Shown piece after piece: positions 27,713 through 36,640 of a DNA stretch of 64,000 nucleotides. Source of the stretch: Enterococcus cecorum DSM 20682 = ATCC 43198 (GTDB lineage Bacteria; Bacillota; Bacilli; Lactobacillales; Enterococcaceae); contig NZ_ASWI01000003.1 of assembly GCF_000407565.1 (NCBI RefSeq), positions 497,501 through 561,500 of the forward strand, in the 5' to 3' direction. Made by a program: the position numbers and the translations under genes. Under the pieces are notes generated by a model that saw only the letters and a program-made list of their open reading frames with translations, did not search any database and was not told the origin of the DNA. How positions within the stretch are numbered: the first letter of the stretch is position 1; each line of letters starts with the position of its first letter.

Positions 27713-28354
27713 ATGACAAGACCAAATTTACAGATTGCATGCGATCATTCAGATTTACCAAGCGCTTTAGCTGATATTAAAAATGTTGGCGATGTAGTAG
27801 ATATTATCGAAGCTGGAACAATTCTTTTGTTACAAACTGGCGATACAACGATTAAAAGTTTTAGAGCGTTATTTCCTGATAAAAAGATTGTAGCCGACAC
27901 GAAATGTGCAGATGCGGGAACGACCGTAGCAAGAAACTGTGCAAATGCCGGGGCCGATTGGATGACAGTCATTTGTGCAGCAACCATCCCAACTATGAAA
28001 GCGGCTGCAAAAGAAATCTCTGAAGTACAAGTAGAATTATATGGAGACTGGACTTATGAACAAGCCCAACAATGGTTAGATGCTGGAATTAGTCAAGCAA
28101 TCTATCATCAAAGTCGCGATGCCTTACTTGCAGGTGAAACTTGGGGTGAAAAAGATTTAACCAAAGTCAAAAAATTAATTGATATGGGATTTAGAGTATC
28201 TGTCACAGGTGGTTTAAATGTGGATACATTGAAATTATTTGAAGGTATTGATGTTTATACCTTTATTACAGGCCGTGGCATTACTGCAGCAGAAAATCCA
28301 CGTCAAGCAGCACTAGATTTTATGGCTGAGATTAAACGGATTTGGGGTGAGTAA
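27713..28354 (+). CDS. ulaD: 3-keto-L-gulonate-6-phosphate decarboxylase
   Basis: A 213-residue TIM-barrel protein of the KGPDC/HPS family, with DTKCADAGT (strand carrying the metal-binding acidic residue), VTGGLN and FITGRGITAAENP. It decarboxylates 3-keto-L-gulonate 6-phosphate to L-xylulose 5-phosphate. Related hexulose-phosphate synthases share this fold, but the ula context settles the choice. It overlaps the longest ulaE frame; ulaE probably starts one base after its stop. Confidence 0.93.
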   Translation: MTRPNLQIACDHSDLPSALADIKNVGDVVDIIEAGTILLLQTGDTTIKSFRALFPDKKIVADTKCADAGTTVARNCANAGADWMTVICAATIPTMKAAAKEISEVQVELYGDWTYEQAQQWLDAGISQAIYHQSRDALLAGETWGEKDLTKVKKLIDMGFRVSVTGGLNVDTLKLFEGIDVYTFITGRGITAAENPRQAALDFMAEIKRIWGE

Positions 28355-28355
28355 T

Positions 28356-29213
28356 ATGGGGCTTTTAGGAATCTATGAAAAAGCACTCCCTAAAGGAATT
28401 ACTTGGCGCAAACGATTAATGATGGCGAAAGAGTTAGGTTTTGACTTTGTTGAAATATCCATTGACGAAACAGATGAACGCTTATCTCGTCTAGATTGGA
28501 CGCAAGACGAAAGAGCAGAAGTACGCCAGGCTATTTTCGATACACAAATCCCGATTTTATCTATGTGTTTAAGTGGCCATCGTCGTTTTCCTTTTGGCTC
28601 ACATGATGAAAAAATTCGCCGAGAAGCAATGATTATTATGGAAAAAGCCATTCAATTAGCTTTGGATTTAGGTATTCGCAGTATCCAACTAGCAGGATAT
28701 GATGTTTATTATGAAGAGAAAGATGTTACGACGAGAGCTTACTTTTTAGAGAATTTACAAAAAGCCGTTTCGCTTGCCTCGGCAAAAGGAATAGTTTTAT
28801 CGATTGAAATTATGGACGATCCATTTATTTCTTCTATTTCTAAATTTTTAAAGATTAAATCTCAAGTACCGTCTCCTTATTTACAAGTATATCCTGATTT
28901 AGGAAATCTTTCTGCTTGGGGTGAAAATGATGTGGCGCATGAATTAGAGATTGGCTTTAGTCATATCAATCAAATTCATTTAAAAGACACTTTGGCAGTA
29001 ACTAAAGACTTTCCTGGTAAATTTAAGGAAGTCCCATTTGGAGAAGGCTGTGTAGATTTTGTCGGCTGCTTTAGAACTTTGAAACAATTAAATTATAACG
29101 GTCCAATGGTAATCGAAATGTGGAGCGAAACAAGTGAACATCCCGCAGAAGAAATCAAGAAAGCAAAATCGTTTATCTTAGGAAAAATGCAGGAGGCCCA
29201 ATATCATGGATAG
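28356..29213 (+). CDS. ulaE: L-xylulose-5-phosphate 3-epimerase UlaE
   Basis: A 285-residue xylose-isomerase-like TIM barrel beginning MGLLGIYEKALPKGITW, typical of UlaE/SgaU, with metal-binding residues in SIEIMDD, QIHLKDT and VIEMWSE. It converts L-xylulose 5-phosphate to L-ribulose 5-phosphate. The frame opens at GTG 28347 inside ulaD, but ATG 28356 follows GGGGTGAG and is preferred. Its end overlaps ulaF by 8 bases. Confidence 0.93.
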   Translation: MGLLGIYEKALPKGITWRKRLMMAKELGFDFVEISIDETDERLSRLDWTQDERAEVRQAIFDTQIPILSMCLSGHRRFPFGSHDEKIRREAMIIMEKAIQLALDLGIRSIQLAGYDVYYEEKDVTTRAYFLENLQKAVSLASAKGIVLSIEIMDDPFISSISKFLKIKSQVPSPYLQVYPDLGNLSAWGENDVAHELEIGFSHINQIHLKDTLAVTKDFPGKFKEVPFGEGCVDFVGCFRTLKQLNYNGPMVIEMWSETSEHPAEEIKKAKSFILGKMQEAQYHG

Positions 29214-29919
29214 AGAAAAAGTAATTCAAGAAATGAAAGAACGCGTTTTTTATGCAAATGAGCAATTGCCAAAAGAAGGTTTAATAAAATTAACTTGGGG
29301 AAATGTCAGCGAGATTAATCGTGAATTAGGTGTTATCGTCATTAAACCAAGTGGCGTTGATTATGCAAAAATGAAAATTGACGATATGGTAGTGACTGAT
29401 TTACAAGGAAATTTATTAGAAAAGGATAGTTTACGTCCATCTTCTGACTTACCTACACATGTTGTATTATATCGTGAATTTCCAACAGTTGGTGCGATTG
29501 TTCACACACATTCTGTTCATTCCGTTCAATGGGCCCAAGCAAAACGTGATATTCCTGCTTATGGTACAACGCATGCGGATACTTTCTATGGCAATGTTCC
29601 TTGTACACGTGACTTAACAGAAGAGGAAATTAACCAACGCTATGAAGAGGCAACGGGTGATGTAATTGTTGAAACTTTTAAAGAAAGACAGTTGGATCCA
29701 CTGGCTTGTCCGGCAGTTCTAGTGAGCGGTCATGGTCCATTTACTTGGGGAGAAAATGTCACTAAAGCTGTTCAAAATAGCATTGTATTAGATGAAGTAG
29801 CTAAAATGGCAACGGTTACTGAACAATTAAGCCCTAAAATTGCTAGAATTGACCAATATTTGTTAGATAAACATTATTATCGTAAACATGGAGCTAATGC
29901 ATACTATGGTCAAAACTAA
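29206..29919 (+). CDS. ulaF: L-ribulose-5-phosphate 4-epimerase UlaF
   Basis: A 237-residue class II aldolase-like enzyme with the zinc motif HTHSVHSV, the substrate tract KPSGVDY and GHGPFTWG. It makes D-xylulose 5-phosphate, which enters the pentose phosphate or phosphoketolase route. AraD enzymes catalyse the same reaction; the operon gives the Ula name. ATG 29206 has AGGAGG inside the end of ulaE. A terminator closes the operon. Confidence 0.94.
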   Translation: MDREKVIQEMKERVFYANEQLPKEGLIKLTWGNVSEINRELGVIVIKPSGVDYAKMKIDDMVVTDLQGNLLEKDSLRPSSDLPTHVVLYREFPTVGAIVHTHSVHSVQWAQAKRDIPAYGTTHADTFYGNVPCTRDLTEEEINQRYEEATGDVIVETFKERQLDPLACPAVLVSGHGPFTWGENVTKAVQNSIVLDEVAKMATVTEQLSPKIARIDQYLLDKHYYRKHGANAYYGQN

Positions 29920-29926
29920 AATTTTC

Positions 29927-29968
29927 AAATCAGCTTATCTTATTTTTAGGTAAGTTGATTTTTTTTTG
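29927..29968 (+). terminator. ula operon terminator
   Basis: An imperfect stem of about 12 bp starting AAATCAGCTTAT, closing with GTAAGTTGATTT and running into a long T-run. Confidence 0.8.
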
Positions 29969-30011
29969 ACATTTACTTTACTTTCTTCGTTATTATAGAT
30001 GACAACGTTGT
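29966..30011 (+). promoter_or_regulatory. Promoter of the holin-endolysin pair with a palindrome
   Basis: A perfect -35 TTGACA (29966-29971) and -10-like TATTAT (29991-29996, spacer 19). A perfect 10-base palindrome ACAACGTTGT (30002-30011) lies at the expected transcription start and could be an operator. Confidence 0.5.
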
Positions 30012-30052
30012 TTAGTCTCATCATTGTTTAAAGGAAAGTAAGGGTGATAAAT

Positions 30053-30436
30053 ATGCAAATCATTTATTGGATGAAGCAGTTGATGGCAGATGATTATGGT
30101 CAGATTTTAGTATGGCTGATTTTTATTTTACTTTTAATGGGTGTGGATGTCATCACCGGGTTAATTCAAGCGAAAATCAATCGAAATATTAATAGTAAAA
30201 AAATTGGCGATGGAATTTTGAAAAAAGTTCAGATTTTACTGGTGTTAATTGTCATTGTGCCGCTAACCATTGTCTTGCCTAATGTAGTGAGTACAACGGT
30301 TATTATTGGTATTTATTTGCTAGAAACCTACAACGAATTAGTCTCTATCAATGAAAATCTCAAACATGCCGGGATTGATACTAATTTATTAGGTCCTATT
30401 ACGAAATTGCTTGGAAAAGGGGATGATGAAAAATGA
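30053..30436 (+). CDS. Phage-type holin
   Basis: A 127-residue protein with three hydrophobic segments (about residues 15-35, 60-75 and 80-97) and a charged C-terminus ending GKGDDEK. It resembles holins of the toxin-secretion/phage-lysis family, whose members open the membrane so that an endolysin can reach the wall. The frame opens at GTG 30044; ATG 30053, 8 bases after AAGGG, is preferred. It overlaps the endolysin gene by 4 bases, which couples their translation. No other phage genes are nearby. Confidence 0.8.
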   Translation: MQIIYWMKQLMADDYGQILVWLIFILLLMGVDVITGLIQAKINRNINSKKIGDGILKKVQILLVLIVIVPLTIVLPNVVSTTVIIGIYLLETYNELVSINENLKHAGIDTNLLGPITKLLGKGDDEK

Positions 30437-31176
30437 TTGATATGGATACAGCTATCGATTACATGTATGGTTTAAGGGCAAAAAATATCCGTTACAGCAT
30501 GGATTATTCGCGGACAGGAGCAGATGGTACGGGAGATTGTAGTGGGACGGTTTATGCGGCATTAAGAAAAGCAGGTGCCTCAGACGCTGGCTGGGTGGTA
30601 AATACGGACAGCATGCATGATTGGTTAGTAACAAATGGTTTTAGATTAATCGCCCATAATAAAGCGTGGTCTGCCAAACGAGATGATATTGTTATCTTTG
30701 GTGAAAAAGGTAAGTCAGGTGGCGTTGCAGGACATGTAGTGATTTTCATCAGCAACACCCAAATTATTCACTGTACATGGAAAAGTGATAGCGTTAATGG
30801 TGTGTTCATCGAAAATGAAGCGACTGCCTGTCCTTATAGTATGGGGTGGTATGTTTACCGTTTAGATCAAAAAACCTCATCCTCTCAGCCAAAAATAAGC
30901 GCTCAAGTTTCAAAACCAGCTGCAGACATTCAGTGGATTTCGGAAAAATGGCACTTTATCACGAATACGCCTATCTATCTACGTACAGCGCCAACTGTCC
31001 AATCAGATAAAATCGCGTTATTAGGTACGGGTTCATATATTCAGTATGATGCGTATGGTTACAAAGATGGCTATGTGTGGTTACGCCAGCCACGGGCGGA
31101 TGGTACTTATGGTTATCTTGCAAGCGGGGAGTGTGTTGGCCATCGACGCACGAGCTATTGGGGTAGTTTTGACTAA
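30433..31176 (+). CDS. Phage-type endolysin (NlpC/P60-like, SH3b domain)
   Basis: A 247-residue wall hydrolase. The N-terminal domain has C36 in GDCSGTVY, H101 in GHVVIF and H113 in IHCTW, consistent with the cysteine-histidine centre of phage peptidoglycan hydrolases (Amidase_5, NlpC/P60-like). After a short serine/proline linker the last 80 residues form an SH3b wall-binding domain. There is no signal peptide, so it depends on the holin. It has an ATGA start-stop overlap with the holin gene and a terminator downstream. Confidence 0.85.
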   Translation: MIDMDTAIDYMYGLRAKNIRYSMDYSRTGADGTGDCSGTVYAALRKAGASDAGWVVNTDSMHDWLVTNGFRLIAHNKAWSAKRDDIVIFGEKGKSGGVAGHVVIFISNTQIIHCTWKSDSVNGVFIENEATACPYSMGWYVYRLDQKTSSSQPKISAQVSKPAADIQWISEKWHFITNTPIYLRTAPTVQSDKIALLGTGSYIQYDAYGYKDGYVWLRQPRADGTYGYLASGECVGHRRTSYWGSFD

Positions 31177-31258
31177 TCCTAGTGTTTCACTTATGGTATT
31201 CAGCGAACCTATTCTATGTTACGGTATCAATAATCTAATTATACTAAATAACAAAAGT

Positions 31259-31305
31259 AAAGCTCTTTGTTTTATGCAACTTATGCGTGCAACAAAGAGC
31301 TTTTT
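31259..31305. terminator. Bidirectional terminator after the endolysin gene
   Basis: A 13-bp perfect stem AAAGCTCTTTGTT (31259-31271) with its complement at 31291-31303, flanked by A and T runs, between convergent genes. Confidence 0.88.
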
Positions 31306-31314
31306 GCAATCATT

Positions 31315-32178
31315 TTAAAATAACTTTTCCTTAGAGGTGATCATCAATTTATCCTTGGTAAATGGATGGGTCAGGTGCATTTGATAAGCATGAAGCATCA
31401 AACGTTTCGCACGGGAATGTTCATTATATAAAGGATCACCGACAATTGGATGTTGGATGCTTGCTAAGTGGACCCTAATTTGATGGGTGCGACCAGTTTC
31501 TAGGATACAATAGATTTGCGACTGTTTTTTGCTTGCTTGATGTACTTGGACATGGGTAATGGCTTCTTGTCCATTGCGTTCATCGATGGTTCGTTTCCGA
31601 CGATCATGGCGATGGCGACCAATTTTTTTGCGAATGGTCAGATCTTTATCCAGCCGTCCTTCAACAATTGCCTGATACTTACGAAAGATTTCCTTTTGTT
31701 CAAGTAAGCGTCCCAAAATTGGCAAAACAAACGGATTTTTCGCAAAAAGTACGACCCCACTTGTTTCTTTATCTAAGCGGTGTACGACATGGGGAAAAGC
31801 ACCTTCTCCTTGTTGTGCTAGATAGGCCGCCACATCATTTTGTAAAGTGCCATTTTCGGTGGGTTGATTGGGATGGGTTTTGATACCGACTTTTTTATCC
31901 ACTACAATCATATGTTCATCCTCATACAGTACCGTGACATTTTGCGCTTGACCAAGTTGGACTTTTTGATACTGGTAATCTTCCTCTTCTATAATTAATG
32001 TGAGCGTATCTAGAGGTTGGACCACTTGATGAAACATGGCTACCTCACCATTTAGTAAGACATTTTTACGCACTCTTAGGAAATGGCGGACTTTTCGTGG
32101 TACCAACCATTGTTCTTCTAAGACTTCGCGAATGGTACAAGGAGTAAAATCTATCGGTAATTGAATATCATATTGCAT
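31315..32178 (-). CDS. RluD-type pseudouridine synthase
   Basis: A 287-residue RluA-family enzyme with an S4-like N-terminal region (about residues 15-65) and the catalytic aspartate D136 in HRLDKETSGVVLFAK, followed by GRTHQIRVHLA. Family members modify uridines in 23S rRNA; the target is not predictable from sequence alone. It is a single gene on the minus strand, divergent from the PBP2A gene, and ends in the shared terminator. Confidence 0.9.
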   Translation of the reverse strand: MQYDIQLPIDFTPCTIREVLEEQWLVPRKVRHFLRVRKNVLLNGEVAMFHQVVQPLDTLTLIIEEEDYQYQKVQLGQAQNVTVLYEDEHMIVVDKKVGIKTHPNQPTENGTLQNDVAAYLAQQGEGAFPHVVHRLDKETSGVVLFAKNPFVLPILGRLLEQKEIFRKYQAIVEGRLDKDLTIRKKIGRHRHDRRKRTIDERNGQEAITHVQVHQASKKQSQIYCILETGRTHQIRVHLASIQHPIVGDPLYNEHSRAKRLMLHAYQMHLTHPFTKDKLMITSKEKLF

Positions 32179-32306
32179 AAGTATTCCTTTCCTACTAAAG
32201 TCTGATTTTTAGAAAATTTAAGTCTTTTGCAAACTATTTTTCATATATCAATGGTAAAATAGCTTTGATAAAATGGCAATGAAAAGTTTAATCGAAAGGA
32301 AATGTT

Positions 32307-34457
32307 ATGGATTTTAAAACAATCGGATCTAAAATAAAGACAGGATTTTCCCGTTTTTGGACATGGTTTTCGCCTTATTGGCAGCAATTTTCGGCCTGGC
32401 GGAAACGTGTTTGGCGAAAATATCATATCAATAAAATATTAATCTTGTTAGTGATGATTGCGACCTTAGCAGCAAGTGTTTATCTCTTTTTTGTTGCGAA
32501 GAGTACCAAAGTTTCGGAATTAGAAGCAGGGTTAAAGCAATCGACCATTATTTATGATTATAAAGGCGAAGAAGCAGGTCGTCTTCATTCACAAAAAGGA
32601 AATTATGTCGAGTTGTCACAGATTTCGCCTTATGTAGTAGATGCTTTGATTTCCACTGAGGACCGCCGTTTTTATCAGCATCATGGATTTGATATCAAAG
32701 GAATTGGTCGGGCAATGGTACGGATGGTCATTAATCGGTCAACTGAAGGCGGCGGCGGAAGTACGATTACCCAGCAGTTAGCCAAGAATGCGTATTTAAC
32801 GTTGGATCAAACTTTTAATCGCAAAGCCAAAGAAATTTTCTTAGCCATCGAAATTGAGAAAAAATATTCAAAAGATGAAATTTTGACCATGTATTTGAAC
32901 TCTTCTTATTTTGGTAATGGGGTATGGGGCATTCAAGATGCGGCGAAAAAATATTTTGGTGTCGATGCTAAAGATTTAAATTTAACCGAATCAGCTTGCT
33001 TGGTCGGTATGTTAAAAGGACCCTCGATTTATAATCCAATCGATCATTTGGAAAATGCTACGAACCGGCGCGATACGGTTTTAGAACTGATGGTAAGTAA
33101 TCAAAAAATAAGTCAACAAGAAGCTACTCAAGCGCAGCAAGTTAATTTGGCTTCTCTTTTAAATGATACTTATACACAAAACCAAAGCGACTATGCTTAT
33201 CCGTATTATTTTGACGCAGTAATTAACGAAGCCACGAATAAATATCATTTGAAATTACAAGATATTATGAAAAATGGCTATAAGATTTATACTTATCTCG
33301 ATCCAAATTACCAACGCCAAATGCAGTCGGTTTACGAAGAAGATAGTTATTTTCCAGAAAATGCCGAGGATGGTACGATGGTTCAGTCAGCATCTGTGGC
33401 GATTAATCCTGATAATGGTGGGGTAGAAGCAGTTGTTGGACGTAGAGGAGAGTACACCTTTTTGGGCTATAACTTTGCGACCCAAATGAAACGCTCGCCT
33501 GGTTCGACGATAAAACCATTAAGTGTCTATGCAGCGGCTTTAGAATCAGGGTACCATCCTGACAGTCTCTTAAAAGATGAACCTTTAGACTTTTATGAAG
33601 CGAAAAACTATGATGGCACCTACGCTGGGGAAGTTCCAATGTATCAAGCTGTAGCCCAAAGTTTGAATTTACCAGCTGTTTGGTTATTGCATGAAATCGG
33701 CTTAGATAAAGGATTCAAAAAAGCGAAGGAATTTGGTCTGTCATTGGACGATAAAGACCGCTACTGGGGCTTGGCTTTAGGTGGCTTGCGTTATGGAGAA
33801 AGTCCGCTAACGATGGCTAGTGCTTATGCGACCTTTGCAAATGGGGGAACGTATTATGAAAGTCACTTTATCGCGAAAATTATCGATGCGACAGGTGCCG
33901 TCATTGTGGATAATACGGGTAAGAAAGGCTCACGAGTGATTTCAGAAAGTACAGCCAATGAAATGACGAGTATGTTGTTAGGTGTCTTTTCTAATGGTAC
34001 GGCCGTTAATGCACAACCTTATAATTATCAAGTAGCAGGAAAAACCGGAACGACGGAAACGAATTTTGATGCTAGCAAAGTCAATGACCAATGGATTGTC
34101 GGTTACACGCCTGATGTGGTGATTTCGACATGGCTGGGTTATGAAAAAACGACTACACAGCACTATCTAACTTCATCGAGTGGTCAAGGCGTGGGCCAAG
34201 TCTTTAAAGCTCAAGCCCAAGGAATTTTACCTTATACGAAAAATACTGCCTTTCCAGTGGTCGATGCCTATCAGACAGGTGGTAAAGTGATGAGTCCCGA
34301 AGAAGCACAAGACGCGAACCAACCATCTGTGAAAAAACAAGTTGATGATTTTGCTGCTCAAGCCAAAGAAGGGCTGGAAACATTTGGTCAGAAAGTCAAA
34401 GAAGGCTTTAATAACCTGTTTGGTGGCTTGGTAGAAAAAATCCAAGGGAACAATTAA
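32307..34457 (+). CDS. pbp2A: Class A penicillin-binding protein 2A
   Basis: A 716-residue bifunctional PBP: a basic cytoplasmic tail, one membrane segment (about residues 43-63), a glycosyltransferase domain with E118 in STEDRRFY and GGGSTITQQLAKN, and a transpeptidase domain with S400-T-I-K403, the SxN-type motif and K579-T-G-T. It polymerises glycan strands and cross-links peptides outside the membrane. The C-terminus is low-complexity. The ATG follows an AAAGGAAA site. Confidence 0.94.
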   Translation: MDFKTIGSKIKTGFSRFWTWFSPYWQQFSAWRKRVWRKYHINKILILLVMIATLAASVYLFFVAKSTKVSELEAGLKQSTIIYDYKGEEAGRLHSQKGNYVELSQISPYVVDALISTEDRRFYQHHGFDIKGIGRAMVRMVINRSTEGGGGSTITQQLAKNAYLTLDQTFNRKAKEIFLAIEIEKKYSKDEILTMYLNSSYFGNGVWGIQDAAKKYFGVDAKDLNLTESACLVGMLKGPSIYNPIDHLENATNRRDTVLELMVSNQKISQQEATQAQQVNLASLLNDTYTQNQSDYAYPYYFDAVINEATNKYHLKLQDIMKNGYKIYTYLDPNYQRQMQSVYEEDSYFPENAEDGTMVQSASVAINPDNGGVEAVVGRRGEYTFLGYNFATQMKRSPGSTIKPLSVYAAALESGYHPDSLLKDEPLDFYEAKNYDGTYAGEVPMYQAVAQSLNLPAVWLLHEIGLDKGFKKAKEFGLSLDDKDRYWGLALGGLRYGESPLTMASAYATFANGGTYYESHFIAKIIDATGAVIVDNTGKKGSRVISESTANEMTSMLLGVFSNGTAVNAQPYNYQVAGKTGTTETNFDASKVNDQWIVGYTPDVVISTWLGYEKTTTQHYLTSSSGQGVGQVFKAQAQGILPYTKNTAFPVVDAYQTGGKVMSPEEAQDANQPSVKKQVDDFAAQAKEGLETFGQKVKEGFNNLFGGLVEKIQGNN

Positions 34458-34529
34458 AATTCCTTCGTGCCTAATTGCTGTGGATGTGTTACAATGAAAA
34501 CGGAATTAAAAAACATTGGAGGATAAAAG

Positions 34530-34868
34530 ATGATTAATATTTACGATACAGCGAATCAATTAGAACGTGAAATTCGCCAAACAGAACAATTTAAAGCATT
34601 GGAGCAAGCAGTTAAAGCTTTAAAAGAAAATAAAGCGTCTTATGATTTATTCAAAGAGTTCCAAGCCTTCCAACAATCGATGCAACAAAAAATGATGGCT
34701 GGTGAAGAATTATCAGATGCCGATGCACACAAAGCTGAAGATTTAACGACTAAGATGCAAGGCGATTCATTGGTTTCAGATGTTATGATGAAAGAACAAG
34801 CTTTTAGCCAATTAATCAATGAATTAAACCGCATTGTCTTAAAACCAGTGAATGATTTGTATCAATAA
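34530..34868 (+). CDS. UPF0342 family (YheA/YmcA-like) protein
   Basis: A 112-residue helical, soluble protein with charged heptads (about residues 8-50) and MQGDSLVSDVMMKEQAFSQL. It matches the YheA/YlbF/YmcA group (UPF0342). YlbF and YmcA act with YaaT in RNA maturation by RNase Y in Bacillus; this branch has no firm function. It has a strong GGAGGA site and its own terminator. Confidence 0.85.
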   Translation: MINIYDTANQLEREIRQTEQFKALEQAVKALKENKASYDLFKEFQAFQQSMQQKMMAGEELSDADAHKAEDLTTKMQGDSLVSDVMMKEQAFSQLINELNRIVLKPVNDLYQ

Positions 34869-34875
34869 AATATTT

Positions 34876-34928
34876 TCCCACTAAAAAGAGCTAGCTGCCA
34901 CGCTTAGTCTAATTTTAGTGGGATTTTT
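34876..34928 (+). terminator. Terminator after the UPF0342 gene
   Basis: An 11-bp perfect stem TCCCACTAAAA (34876-34886) with 34913-34923, followed by five T. Confidence 0.85.
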
Positions 34929-34949
34929 GTATTCGGAGGAGGTTGTTTT

Positions 34950-35633
34950 ATGTTGAAATTGGATTTAGATGTATTATTTGTTTCACCATTGGGATGGAGT
35001 CGACATATTTGGGATAAAATTTGCCCATTTCTTTAGGAAAAAGAAGTGGCCTTTTTAGATTTTTTGGATCATTCTTATGAACAAGTGAATCTAGAAAAAA
35101 TTGAAGAAAAACTATCCTATGAATTGTGTCGTTTGAAGCCTGATGGAATAGTGGTTGCTGCTTCTTTTGGGGTTGTGGTGGTGGGCTATTATTTGAGTAC
35201 GCATAATCATCAGTGTCATCAACTTATATTAATTGACGGATTTGAAACATTGCCAACGAATGACGAACTTAATCAATTCGCAAATCAATTACCAACAAAC
35301 CAATATGCCACATTGCAAGATTACTATAATCGTATGCTTGAGGAAAATGAACAACAGGATATGAAGTTATTAGAAATTTTGAACCATAACTTGTCTTTTT
35401 ATCAAGAAAGGTATCATACGAAATTAAGTAATGAGAATATGATTTCTTATCTTCGTTGCTATTCGAATTATTCAGTAAAAAATACTTTGGCTAAAATAAG
35501 GCAGCAAGTGAATCAACTTATAATATATTCTAGTATAGCATTACCAATACCTCATGAAAAAATTACGCCAGATAATCATTTGCTTATGTTAACTAATCCT
35601 AAAATATTAACTAACCAAATAGCCAATCTTTAA
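34950..35633 (+). pseudogene. Alpha/beta-hydrolase-like gene broken by an in-frame TAG
   Basis: An ATG at 34950 sits behind a strong GGAGGAGG (34936-34943) and reads LDVLFVSPLGWSRHIWDKI, a hydrolase-like first strand and loop, to TAG at 35034-35036. The same frame then continues open to 35633 (198 codons), with AASFGVVVVGYY as a degenerate nucleophile elbow and a C-terminal VNQLIIYSS. One base change would restore a 227-codon gene. A GTG at 35046, 7 bases after AGGA, could restart translation of the 195-residue remainder. It might be a pseudogene, a sequencing error or a recoded gene. Confidence 0.7.
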
Positions 35634-35713
35634 GAATCTCTAAAATCGATTACTCAAATATTTATACTAGATAATTGGTGTTATATAATTCTTTTGTGAA
35701 TCATTTAATTAAT

Positions 35714-35732
35714 GCTAACAAGTTTGGTTAGC
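35714..35732 (+). other. Leader hairpin before the possible immunity gene
   Basis: GCTAAC (35714-35719) pairs with GTTAGC (35727-35732) 11 bases before the GGAGG ribosome site. No T-run follows directly. Confidence 0.35.
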
Positions 35733-35755
35733 GGGTTGTTTTTGGAGGCGATATG

Positions 35756-36052
35756 ATGTCTGATTTAAAATGGTATGCTGGTGGTGCAGAACGTAAGAAA
35801 GAAGCGATGAAATTAATCGAAAGCTTGATGGCAGAGTTACCAAATGAAGCCCATTTAGAGCCTTTGCGTAAGATGTTAGTTAGCTATCATGAAGAGTTGA
35901 TGAAAGAACAGTCAGCTATTCCTTATATCTTAAGTCGTTTCAACATTGAAGTTTCGAAGGTTTTGCTTGATCATGGCATCACTTTATCAGAAAAACCAGC
36001 GGAACAATTGAAAGAATTAAGTCGTTTATCAAATATTCGTTATGGTTATTAA
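35756..36052 (+). CDS. Possible bacteriocin immunity protein (EntA_Immun-like)
   Basis: A small helical protein of 98 residues with no signal or membrane segment. The tract ILSRFNIEVSKVLLDHGITLSE followed by LKELSRLSNIRYGY resembles immunity proteins of class II bacteriocins in lactic acid bacteria, four-helix bundles that protect the mannose-PTS receptor from pediocin-like peptides. No bacteriocin precursor with a double-glycine leader is seen nearby, so this would be an orphan immunity gene. ATG 35753 and 35756 are both possible; the second suits GGAGG better. The call rests on recalled motif similarity. Confidence 0.5.
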   Translation: MSDLKWYAGGAERKKEAMKLIESLMAELPNEAHLEPLRKMLVSYHEELMKEQSAIPYILSRFNIEVSKVLLDHGITLSEKPAEQLKELSRLSNIRYGY

Positions 36053-36058
36053 TTCATT

Positions 36059-36102
36059 CTCCTAATAGGCAAGGTTTAGGCGTTGGCTATTGGGAGTTTT
36101 TT
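36059..36102 (+). terminator. Terminator after the possible immunity gene
   Basis: A 10-bp stem CTCCTAATAG (36059-36068) with CTATTGGGAG (36087-36096), one T-G pair, then six T. Confidence 0.8.
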
Positions 36103-36267
36103 CAGCACATAAAAAATCAGCCCTTAGTCCCATGGAGAAAGCGTTTGTAAATGTTATGATTATACCAGTAAGTGAATTTCTTAATAAGTGATAAAGCTAA
36201 ATTGTCAGAGGGTTTACTAACTATTAATACATCACTTGTTTAGAAAACGAAGGTGAGAGGATTATTT

Positions 36268-36603
36268 ATGCGAGCAAGGGATAAAACAGGAAAAATAGTT
36301 GAAATCTGGCAAATTAGTCGCAAAGGGCCTCAACCAATTTGGGTGAAAGATGCGTTTGCGAAAAACTATTTGGTTTGGATAGACAACCATCTGCGAATTT
36401 TGTTAGCTGGTATCTCACCTTCCGTTAGTCAAAATATCAAAAAAGGGGCAACTGGTTCACTTGGCGGTGGTGGATTCTTAGGTTATTCGATGTACACGTT
36501 GGGCTTTCCTGGTGATGTCATAGATATAACTAATCGGAAAGTACTCTCCCCAAAACAGTTTGCGAAAAGTTACCAAGTCATTAGTGAGCAGGATATGACC
36601 TAA
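36268..36603 (+). CDS. Unrecognised 111-residue protein
   Basis: Not recognised. A basic protein with a hydrophobic middle (WIDNHLRILLAGI), then a glycine-rich tract GSLGGGGFLGYSMYTLGFPG and a soluble end. It could be membrane-associated, but no clear signal peptide or full membrane segment is seen. ATG 36268 has GGTGAGAGG upstream; the frame opens at 36253. It is followed 37 bases later by another small unknown gene. Confidence 0.55.
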   Translation: MRARDKTGKIVEIWQISRKGPQPIWVKDAFAKNYLVWIDNHLRILLAGISPSVSQNIKKGATGSLGGGGFLGYSMYTLGFPGDVIDITNRKVLSPKQFAKSYQVISEQDMT

Positions 36604-36640
36604 AATATATATGGAATCTTTTGGGTTATTATAAATAGGT

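Noticed and set aside
29966-31176. Prophage
   Set aside because: Only holin and endolysin are present; no integrase, structural genes or attachment repeats are seen on either side.
36146-36160. cre-like GTTTGTAAATGTTATG before the 111-residue gene
   Set aside because: The central CG and the right half of the consensus are missing.
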